DNA of 64,000 nt, taken from assembly GCA_963920525.1 (NCBI GenBank), contig OY986435.1, forward strand, positions 227,247,293 through 227,311,292, read 5' to 3'. Source of the stretch: Dichetophora obliterata (taxonomy: Eukaryota > Arthropoda > Insecta > Diptera > Sciomyzidae). The notes beneath the pieces are model-generated. The model saw nothing but the letters and a program-made list of their open reading frames with translations, ran no database searches and was not told the origin of the DNA. Both the position numbers and the translations under genes were made by a program. This document shows, piece after piece, positions 41,101 to 53,100 of the stretch (position 1 is the first letter of the stretch; the number at the start of each line of letters is the position of its first letter).

Positions 41101-44100
41101 ATAAACTCATTTCTGTTTTTTGTATAATTTTCTCTTATTATTTCCTTTCAATAACAAAAAATAAGTCGCTATCAAAGACTGAATTAAAAATTATGTGCAG
41201 TAGAATCATAGAAAATTATTGCGCGACAACTGAGACCCCGACTTTACTTTTTATTAATTGAAAATATTTTTGAATTTGTCTTACAAATATTGAACATAAG
41301 ATGATATTAAAACTAATTAATTATAATTTAAAATATTTAAAATATTTCAAGTCGCCGTAAAACGCAAACTTCGTCAAATGAAGTCAAAAAATTTGTTATT
41401 CGGGGGTCCCAGGGGTCGCTCATCACGAATCTTACTGCAAAAACTCGAAAAAGTTAAAAAAATGGCATCGAAAAAACGGCGGTTTAATTTATTTGTTTTT
41501 AATTTAATAACAATTTTTTTAAATTTTGTTTTAAAATATTTGTTTAAATATTAAATTTTTTGCATTAAATTTTTCTTTTAAATAAATGTGAAAGTTTATT
41601 TAAAAACATTGTTTTGAAAACAAAAACTTTTGTTTTAACTTAAACTTTAATAACATTTGTGTTTAACTTAAATGAAATTGTTTCAAGCTCTATTTCAAAA
41701 ACAAATTCATTTAATATGAACACAATTTCATCTAATTTTAACACATATTTCCCTCAGTGTATGTTTAAGATTCTTGACTAAGTTGTATGGAGTTCTTAAG
41801 GCTTGTGTTATGTGTTAGGTAGGTAGGCGAATTTCAAAATACCATTGTATGTAATCTAAAACAACAAGTTCTAGCTCATTCTAGATATGAATATCTTCGA
41901 CATTCCTTAAATTTTTTCCCCAACTTTTGCCTGGGATGAAACCACTGTGTGGCTGTCAAAAACAAACAGATAAATCTGTCACTACCAAAACATTGACGTG
42001 CAGCTTAGGCGGCAAATTGCATGAGACAAAACTTGTCTCTTAAACATAAAGAGACTTTGACAGTTAATTTTTTTTTCTTTTTCCAAACATATGTGTATTA
42101 ACATTACATTTTTTGTACATTCCAATACGTCAATACATTTTTTTGTTGACATTATTATTATTACCATTTGAAATTAATCTACTTCAATCTATTGCTATGT
42201 AAAATATTGATGATGTCAAGCTAAAGCATATTTATTACCTAGAAACAAGTGAAATCGGTACATGATATATTTTTGCAATCATAGAAAGCAATATAAAACA
42301 ATCAAAACTGGTGTAAAAGAGGTTTATTATAGTCAACATATATTGAAGGGTTTACTGCAAGAACAAGATATGCCACATTAAAAATATTTTGAAATAATCA
42401 CTTTTAAGTTTTGAAAAAATGTATTTTTGTATGAAGAAATAGATTTGATCAAGAAAACTTTTACACACAGGAGTAGGTTCTATGTTTGATAAGGAAAAGC
42501 CAAAATTTCTTAAGGTTGTAGTTCAGTGTGATGGATTACAAAAATCAGTTTTTATTTTCATTTTTCGCAATAAAAATATCTTAGATATATACTCTAAAAG
42601 TTTCAGACCGAAATTTAAAATATTTTTAAAGTTGCCAGCCAAAAAAAGGGATCGTGCCGTAGTGAGTGTATATGAAAGTGCTGTTAAAACTAAAAACACG
42701 TTTTTTCGAAACTATGTTTCCGAAACTGCGGAGAAGCACTGCCTAAGAAATATTCAACCGATTTGGCTAAAAATTTCACCCATTATTTCGGACATAGAAA
42801 GCGAGGTCCGGAACGTTTAAAACAATTAATTTTTGAAAAATAAGTTTTTTTTTTAAAACAAATAAAACAAAAGTTTGGTTTTAACAACATTTTTTACAAG
42901 TCCGTCATTTTTAATTTTTTTTCCAAAAATATGCATATTTTTGGTTAGTGCACCCCAATGAAGCCAACAAAACTCTCCTCTCTTTAAATTTTTTATTTCA
43001 GATGACTAAGGAAGGCTGGGTGCTTCCCCGCCACAACTAACCTTTTTTTCAAGGACTCTACTTTGAGATAACTAATCTAATATATAAAATTTTCGTGTCA
43101 CAATGTTAGTTACCATACTCCTCCGAAACGGATTGACCGATTTTTATGAAATTTTACATGCATATCCAATACGTCTGAGAATCGGCTACTATCTATTTTT
43201 CATACCCCTTAGTGATAAGGATTGTCCGCCCCTAACAATTAATTTTTATTTAAAAAAAAAAAAATTATTTTTTATTAATGTGGCATTAAAAATACATATA
43301 ACCCTAAACTTTCATCCTTCCATCGCTAACCCCTATTTTTTAATAGTCATTTTAGTAATTTAATCATTTTTCATCCCGCTTGATAACTGATCAATTATCA
43401 CTTGATAAGTTATCCCCGCCAGGCATCTACCGGTGTCACTTCTCACCCAGTAAACAGCACGGAGGTAGAATGAAACCGCAGCCGGTCTCCTGTTTCTCAT
43501 ATTCAATAAGCCTTCACGCCTACTTTTAAGAAAAGATAAAAAGACTTCGAAACTACTGGCCCGATTCGGCTCAAATTTTGACAGTGAATTTTTTTCGAGT
43601 ACGAGGTGGTTTAAGAAATAACTGCCACACCCCTTTTACCGCCCAAAAATATAAAAAAATTTGCGATATCAAATTGCTTTGGAGTTATGAGTCACACAGC
43701 CTCGAAATTCGGTATTCAACCACAATTTGTACATGTCGTTTTACTGATGACATTTTATTGATATAAAAAATAAGGGGGAGTGGCACCTTCGATAAAAACA
43801 AAACTTGTGATACCAAATAGTTTTTGAGCTACAGGTCACACAGCCTCGAAATTCAGTGTTCGACATCAATTTATACATGCAGTTTCATTGATAACATTTT
43901 ATGGGCGATGGAAAAGGGGGGAGTTTCACCTTCCATATAACCCAAATTTGTGCTATCGAATAGCTTTGAAGTTAGAGGTCGCACAGCATCAAAATTCAGT
44001 ATCCAACCTAAATTTACACATGCAGTTTAATTGATAACATTTTATGGGCGTTGGACAAGGGGGGGTGGCACCTTCCATACAACTCAATTTTTCGAAATCA

Positions 44101-47100
44101 AATAGCTATGGAATTATAAGTCGCACAGCTATGAAATTCAGTCTTCGACCTCGATCTACAAATGCAGTTTTGCTGATAACATTTTATGGTGTTGGACAAG
44201 CCTGCGTAGCACCTCCCATGCAACCCAAATTTGTGATATCGAATAGATTTATACTTATGTGTCACACAGCGCTCCGACCTTATTTTATCAATGCAGTTTC
44301 ATTAATAACATTTTAGGGCGTAGGAAAAGTGGAACTGGCATCTCCTAAACAACATAGAGTTGTGCTATCGAATACCTTTGGAATTATAGGTCGTACAGCG
44401 CCCTCAACGTACACATGCAGTTTCACTGATTTCATTTTATGAGCATTTTTAAAGGGGGCGTGCACCTCACATTTAACCCAAATTAGCGATATCGAATAGC
44501 TTTTAAGTTATAGGTCGCACAGCGTATGAATTCAGTATTCGACTTTAATTTCATTGATGACATTTTATAGGCGTAGGACAAGGGGGCAGTGGCACTTTCC
44601 ATACAACCCAGATTTGTGCTATTGAATTGCTTTTGAATTATAGGCCACACAGCATCGGAGTTCAGTATTCGATCCAAATTTACACATGCACTTTCATTAG
44701 AAACATTTTTTGGGCGTTGGACAAGGGAGAGTGGCTCCTCCCATACAACTCAAATTTGCGATATCGAATAGCTATTGAGTTATTTGTCGCACAGCGTCAG
44801 AATTCAGTATTCGACCTCAGTGTATACATGCAGTTTCATTGATTACATTTTATTAGCGTTAAAAAGGGGATATGACACCTCCCATACAACCCAAATTTTT
44901 GCTATCGAATAGCTTTAGATTTATTGGTCGCATAGCCTTGGAATTCAATATTCGACCTTAAATTTTACAATCAGTTTCACTGATAACATTTTTTGGGCGT
45001 AGCACAAGGGGTAATAGCACCTCCCATGTAGCCCAAATATACGATATCAATCTATGCATGCAGTTTTACTGAATACATTTTATGGGCGTTGGACAAGGAG
45101 CGTAGCACCTCCAATGCAACATAAATTTGCGATATCGAATAGCTTTGGAGTTATAGGTCGCACAGCGTCGGAATTTAGTATTCGACCTAGATTTACACAT
45201 GCAGTTTTATAGATTTTATTTTATGAGAGTTGAAAAAGGGGGGCACCACCCATATAACCACAATTTTTGATATTGAATAACTTTGGAGTTATAGATCGCT
45301 CAGTTTTAGAATTCAGTATTCGACCTCAATATACACATGCAGTTTCATTGATTACATTTAAAGGGCGTTGAAAAAGGAGACGCTACACCTCCCACTCAAA
45401 CCAAATTTGTGCTTTCGAATAGCTTTGGAGTTATAGGTCGCACAGCGTCAAAATTTAGTATTCGGACTAAATTTACACATTCAACGGAGCGTGGCATTAA
45501 CGTGCCGGGTTTCAGCTAGTTATAAATATATTAATGTAAAATAAAGTAACACAATTTTTTGTACACTTTAAGACACCAATAAAAACATGATAAAATTTCA
45601 AAACGATCGCATTTTATTTTATAATTCAAAAAAATTAATGATAATACGTAAAAATTAATGAAATTACGTTAAAATTTCGATCGTCACATTTGACCACTGC
45701 CTTAAGCGGTTGTTGGCCTTTCGTAAAGTTTTCTATTGAACCTAAAAAACAATTTTTTAGAGTTTACTTCTTGAGAATCGATTTCATATAAAGCCCATAA
45801 TATGAAAATTATATTGGGAGTTACACCGAAGTTTTAACAAAATACTCAAGCGTTACGTTTTTCTATTCAACAACATGTGCAAAAACCAGTGTTTGGCACG
45901 CCATAGGTACGCGTGATCGGCACAAATCGTTTTTTTCTCACAGACCCCAGTGGGCAAAAGCAGGTCTTTGAAGCGCTTCTAGCAGGCCATCATATGGATT
46001 TCTTAGCCCTTCCGCGCTCGTTTCCAAGCCCATAAGCTTTTTTATATGAAACGAGAAAATTTTCTAGGCCTTCCGCTCTCGCGACACTAAAGAAGCCTGC
46101 TAGAAGCCCTTATTTAGAATGTACATTAGAAAGAAAAGCAATATAAATATCAACTTGAATTAAATAAACTTTTGACAAATTCCAGATTTGAACCAGCGTC
46201 CTCTCAGCTGGCGGTCTGGCATCTTACCCACTCGTCCACCTCAGTTGATAACGAACTTTGGCTTATTTTGCATCATTACAAATTAAAGTAAGTTTTAGGA
46301 GCGCGGGTTCGCAACCCAGCTCGGCCCAAAAAAAAATTTTTTTTTGTATTTTTTTTAAAATCTACATTTTTTACAAATTTTTCTGACCATTTAAAAAATT
46401 TTTTGGAATTTTTTTGTAAATTTCTTCATACAAAAATAATAAAAAAGACTTAGAATTTTTCCATATAAAAGTTTTCATATAATATGATATGCAATGTGTT
46501 AGATTTCGGAGACCTGGGTTTGCGTCCCAACTCGGACAAAAAAAAAATAATTTTTTTTTTGTTTTTTCTTTAAGATCTTTCTTTTAAAAAATTTTTTTAA
46601 AAATTTTTTATATAAAATAACAGGAAAAGACTCCAAACCTTCAAAAGGTAGGCCTTACAGAAGCACTCATCAATGCAGCAATGCGGAAGGTATATTGACG
46701 CCAATAAGAGCACTACTAGCATGCATTCTTTTGCGTATCGCTAGCTAAAATGCCCACTGGGACATGATCTTAAAAGCACACAAATGATGCGAAGTAGCAG
46801 AGAAATACTGCATAGCTGAGGTGTAAAGCTTAGCAACGTTCAGTCTATCTTTCAGCAAACGAACACAAGCATACAATACGTTTGTGCGTGTACGCTCGTG
46901 TTTGCCAAACACTGGTTTAAACCAGTGTCGGGCAGCTTTGCACACCTATAATTTCTCATCTTGAGTATGTATTAGAGCCCTGCGTAGGTGCACTTAAAAC
47001 CGGCTTCAAAACATATGTTCATTTCACACTACACTGCACTGTCTTGCTTGCTGCAAAGACATCATGTGTGTGATTGCAACGAAGACGAACAAAACATGAT

Positions 47101-50100
47101 AGAGCAATAAAAAACAGATCATTGATATTGTTGATCTAAGATATCGTTGTCAGAGAGCTCACTGCAGTCAATGCAACGAAAGCTTGTTCACTGGCAATAG
47201 ATGATTTATATCAGAGAACGAATACGGTACTGGCGCGAACACTAGGTAAAAATGGGTCACGCATCATTATTTAACAGTGCTAGGAGGTTGCTGATTTCGA
47301 ATCTGAAGTCAGAATCTTAAAAATAGAAATGGGTAATAGGGTTGCCACCTATTTTTTTATTTTAACAAATGCGATGCTGGTGCGAACATCAGGTAAAAAT
47401 GGGTCGCTGAATCCGAATCCGTTGTCAGTATTTAAAAATAATGTAATTTTTTTATAATAGGGCTGCCACCTAATAATATGTATTTTTAAGAGTTTTAAAC
47501 ATCATTTGTCAGTGTTAGGGTCGCTGATTTCGAAACTGAAGTCAGAATTTTGAAATTCAAGATGGTGGATAGGGTTGCCACCTTATTTTTTTGTATTTTT
47601 ATAAATTCGGAGGTGGCATAAAAAATTATACACCAAAAATGGGTCGTTGAATCCGAATCCGTTGTCAGAATTTAAAAATAATGTAATTTTTTTATAATAG
47701 GGTTGCCACCTAATAATATGTATTTTTAAGAGTTTTAGACATCATTTGTCAGTGTTAGGGTCGCTGATTTCGAATCTGAAGTCAGAGTTTTGAAATTCAA
47801 GATGATGGATAGGGTTGCCACCTTAATTTTTTCTATTTTTATTAATTCGGGCGGGGCTGGCAAAAAAAATGTTATATCAAAAATGAATTTAAAAATTATA
47901 AAATTTTGAAATAATAGGGTTGCTTTTACTTTTTAAAATAAAAATGAATTCGTTAAAATAAAAAAATTAAGGTGGCAACCCTATCCACCATCTTGAATTT
48001 TAAAATTCTGACTTTATATTCGTTATCAGCGACCCCCTAACACTGATAAATTATGTTTAAAACTCTTAAAAATACATATTATTAGGTGGCAACCCTATTA
48101 TTTTAACATTTTATAATTTTGAAATTCTGACAACGGATTCGGATTCAGCGACCCATTTTTACCTAGTCAATCTTGCAAATCTTGAAGTTGGTGTAAAAAA
48201 AATGTCTAGATAGGCGCTGACGACCGCTGATTAAAATTATCAAAATGATCCAAATGATCTATTGCCATGTATTGGTTTTTATTCTCATCCTACCCTTAAT
48301 GATTCAATTTCATTGCTTGTGGTGTTGACGAACAAAAACACGCCGTGCATAGATTGCCGAGAGAGAAAATGTGTATTGCTTGTCGTTGTAGGCTTTCGTT
48401 TGGTGTTGAGCAAATCAAACTCTAAAGTGTTATTAGATGGCAATCAACTGTGAACAATGCAATAAATCACAGTGTGTGTACGTTCAAATTGATGCACCGA
48501 CGCAGGGCTTAAGTATGTATTAATGAGCGCTTTAAAGCTCACACTGAAAACAAAGTAGTGTTAAAGCACTTTTTGCAGAAATCTTACTACGCATTATGGG
48601 ATATTTTTTCCCTCGGATTCGTATTGCCAAATTAAATAAATAAGTAGTGGACGGAGTGTCAAAGGGAAACAGACCGACAGACGGATAATGTGATATACAG
48701 ATAAGTAGACGGAAATGTAAAAAGGCAGGATAATAGGAAAAAACAAATATGTTTTTTATTGTGCTTATGTTGCTTATTCTGTTTTGACAAGGCCAAACTG
48801 ACAGCGTAAGATACTTTCATTATACGTACTTGGAACTGATCACTATATGATTTGATTTGTGGACATGCCGCTTTAAAAAAATTAATTAATTTCTCCATCT
48901 CATGCCCTAAAATTACCTTAAATTGGCCATGCAAATTATCGTAATGCCTTGCAATGCATAATTTTTTTTAATTTTACCTCTTTTATGCTGCGCCATGCCG
49001 TTAATTTCTAAAAATAAAAAATTTTTCACACATACTTCCAAAAATATTGCATACATAAAATTTAATACAGTATACATAATAACAGCTTAAGACTTATTTC
49101 AAAGTTCCCAGAAATCTTGTGTTAAAGTTTTCAATCGTCATATAAGTTATAGGGAAGGGTTAATTTTTGCGTCATATCTCTAGCTAAGGTCATGCTAGAT
49201 GTGCTAGATTATGTGTGTTCATAATGATATATACGTGGAACACAACTATATCAATAACTCAGTTCTGTCTTAAATCGACTTATATATTTTATCAATATTG
49301 CTTATTGACACAGGTATAATATTATATATTCAAGCAACACGCAAGCGCAAATATTATCTGCTTGACATTCGCTTGAACACTGAAGCTTTGATCGTTCTGT
49401 AGGTGAGATGAATACATATTTTACTACACAAACACAATCTCAAGTGTGCAAAGCTGCCCGACACTGGTTTAAGCCAACGAAAAAATGCTAACAAAATGCA
49501 CACAGCAGCAATAACTGATAAACTGAATTATTTCTTGTCGCTACAGTGCGATGCGCCAAAGGAGTCAATTCTTCGAATAACAATACACACGGAAATATTG
49601 CAGTTGTTGTTAGGAAGCTAAAAGAGTGACCATAAAAAATATTGGAATTATCGCAAAGGAGGTATTGCGTGTTCCGAAGTGATTTCCTGCTCCCTTTTAC
49701 TCTCTCTAAAAATTTTGATTTATTCCTGCTCACACATGATTTTTTGATTAAAGGAACGATGCTGGCATTTGTTACTATTCTGCCTATTTACTATTTTCTG
49801 AGTTCATATCGTGTTGTTTCATTATATTTGAGATTTTGTGTCTTGCTGAGAAATAATTTGCTACTAAATAACAGATAAGTAGATATATAAACAACCCTTT
49901 GACTGATTGATGCTTTTGATTGATGAGTAAAAGTTAATTGTTTTTACATTGGAAAGCTATAACAAATTTTAATCGATTCAATCATTTGATAGACTTGCGA
50001 ACACCTACAATATGGGGGTGGCAAGACTCGTGTTAAAATACACTTTTATTATTATGATACTATACACTCAAAAAAATGTGCTTCAATTAGGGAAAATTTA

Positions 50101-53100
50101 CTTAATCTAAGTAAAAAAGGAAATAAATATGCTCTAAAGATATGAGTTTTCTAACACAAAGGATGCGTTTTACTTAAAGTAAATAAAACACATTTTTCCT
50201 AAGACCAGTTAAAACAAAAGGTTTTTACTTATTTTAAAGACATGTTACTATATATAAATAAAACTATCTTTGTTTTTAATTCACGCTTTACTTTAAATAA
50301 AAATAAATCTCTTTATTTCAAAAACCATTTTTCTTTTAAATTAAGAGTTTTTTATTTTTAGTAAAAATCCTTTTCTTTGTTTTTTTATCCCAATTTCTTC
50401 ATTTCAAAAGCTCTTTTATCTTGATGATTATGATTTCATCTTCTTCTCTTTTATGTTGATGATCTTAATGATTTTATTTTTAAAGTAAAACACCTTATCT
50501 TTGATGTTAAAATTATTTTGTATTTTCCTTTCAAATATTTCTTCTTAATTAATAACTACTTAAAAAACACTTTAAATTAAAAACTTAATAAACACTTTTT
50601 AATTTATATTATTTTGTGCTAAAACTAGGAAAAAATTTACTAAAAATATTTTGTTGCTTTGAATTAAATTCAAAACTATTTAAAATCTAAGCTACAAATT
50701 TTTCTGAATTTTAAACAACTAAATAGGAATAAAGCTAATGAAAATTTACTAAAAAATTTTGCTGACAAAAAATATTTTACAACTAAAGAAGCTCACTTTT
50801 AAATTAACAAATGTGTATTATATAAAAAATTTTCCTCAAATCAAAGTCCTATACTTTTAAAAGAAGTAAACAATTATTTACCTTTAGTAATATTTATGAT
50901 CTTTAAAACGGAGAAAAATTATTTTTATATTAAAATTGACATAGCTATAATTATAGTAAATTTTACTTTTATTTAATAAATTTTCATTATTTAAAAAAGT
51001 TCTTTAGATTAAAGACAAAATCGTGTTCTAAATCCAAAGACAAAATGTACTTCATTTGAAAACGTTTTTTTTTTAGTGTTCATATTCTAGTATCTTTGTG
51101 TTTTTGGCGTAGAGATGATTTTCGTTTAATTTTTTTTTTTTTTTTTGTTCTTTCCGATTTTGTGCGTCATATTTTTGTTCTTTCCTATCTTGTGCATTAG
51201 GCCGGGTCGAAAAAAAAGTATTTGATAAGCTCGGTTTAAAATATTCTATGGCTTATTGTTGTAACCTCCTCGGAAGGATTTCACAACGTGTTATCCCGTA
51301 GACTTCCTAGAATTTTTTTAAAAAAGTTCCTTTTTTTGGCAATACCCCTTTTTTTGCTTGAGAAAGTTTTTTACCTAAGAATTTTTAACGCAGCATAAAC
51401 AATTTAAAGAAATCTGCGCATTTTGGATTTTTTGTGTGACTTTTTTGGATGCGTTTTAATGTGATTTAGACCTCAATCGGCATAACTACGCCATTTCTTG
51501 TCCGATTATGTTCGATAAACCACCGTTGGAAAGATAATTAAATTCTCTACACATACCTTAAATCATGCAAGGAAGGTTATAATCTAAGTTTATCAAAATA
51601 AAAAAAATAACAATAAAAACACGGTACCAACTGAACCCTCTGAAGAGGATGATCTTTTATCCGTCCTCAATGGGTTAACTTTGTTCAAAAAAGTTGAAGT
51701 AAGATGTGTGTAGAGAATTTTATTGTTTTAGAATTATTATTATGTTAATAATTTTTGAAGCTTTAATTTTAATTTTTTGTTTTTGAAAATTCTTAGGCAC
51801 AATAACTTTCCCATACAAAAAGTAAGTTTTTGCCCAAAAAAGGAACTTTTTTAAAATATTCCAGGAAGCCTACGGGTTAACACATTGTGAAATCGTTCCG
51901 TGGAGGGTATAAGCCAAAGAATATTTTAGTCCAAGTTTATCAAACACTTTTTTATGGAGGCCGACCCGGTCCTATACCTATATCCGATACCTACTCTTAT
52001 TGTCGTTTTCTGTTTCAGGTAGATGTTATTTCTAGATTTCACAGCCGAAAGAACGAGTGACACGTATTGCAAATTGTATATATTCTTTCTCAAAACTACC
52101 TCTTGAGTCAATTCCATCATGTCCATATGTCTGTTTGTATGTCTGTCTGCCTATGATCGCAAAACCTACCGTAATTCTAGAGCTACCTTAATGAAATTCT
52201 ATAGGTAAGCTTTTTATTAAATAATAGAGATAAAGTTCGAAAATGAGCCAAATCGGATAAAAACAATGCCTTCCTTTCGTACAAAGTAACATTACAAAAA
52301 CATTTTTTAAAACTCTTTCCATTCCACAATTAATGATCTAATGACTTAAAATTTTGCAAATAATCTTTATTTCCAAATATGCACTGAGTATGAAATATGT
52401 AAAAATGCAATGAAAACCACGTCTACTTCCCATACAAAGTGACTAGAACATTTTTCACTTTATTTTGGTACGAGGTACCAAACAAGTAAAAAACGTTGAA
52501 GTAAGTAAATACAAAGATAAAGGTGTGCAAAAAAGCTCACAGTATACGTATCTGAATATAATCTCAATTTTTCCGTACCAGTTCTATAAATATTCCTATA
52601 TTTGTAAGCTTATAAGAAATATATATATATTAGGGCGGGTCGATTTATTTTTCGACAATTTCCCTATGATTTCCGTATTCTATGGGTTATTCCATGAAAA
52701 TTTGCCAAAGGAACCATACCTCTATCGTTAAAATCGAGTCCCCTACTTTTTGTTGGTAGATTTTTTCCCAAATTGACGTTCGTATGAAATATTACCTACA
52801 CGTTCACATCCATAACTCAAAAACTATCAATCGGGTTTAATCGCCAGTAGGCGCGTTGGAAAGGTGAGCTCATTTTGATCAATTTACAAAAAAAAAATCT
52901 CTAACATTGGTCCAACGGTTCAAAAGTTACGGGCGTTTTTGTCCAAATTTTGGAGCATTTTTTCATTTTTTTCATGATTCTCCATGATGTCCAAGAATAT
53001 TACTTTTATGGCCATTTTTTTGGCTCAATTTTTTTGACTTACGGAGCTTACGAACCTTACGTTACGACTGGACTGATTTGCGACGACATTAGAGAGCCGT

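Larger units (their letters stand above)
46917..49472. mobile_element. TTAA-flanked element of 2.5 kb, outermost of three
   Basis: TTAA at 46917-46920 and 49469-49472. The ends are ACCAGTGTCGGGCAGCTTTG followed by cacac, and its exact inverse (25 bp). The TTAA duplication suggests a piggyBac-type element. About 1 kb of its own interior remains on the right (48523-49468), with no transposase. Confidence 0.82.

Noticed and set aside
42482..42820. 112-codon ORF on the + strand
   Set aside because: No recognisable domain, no codon or composition contrast with its surroundings, and repeat-like phrases in it. Probably chance.
43560..45490. CRISPR-like array
   Set aside because: The units are directly adjacent, diverged, with no constant repeat plus unique spacer pattern, and sit in a Helitron of an animal genome.
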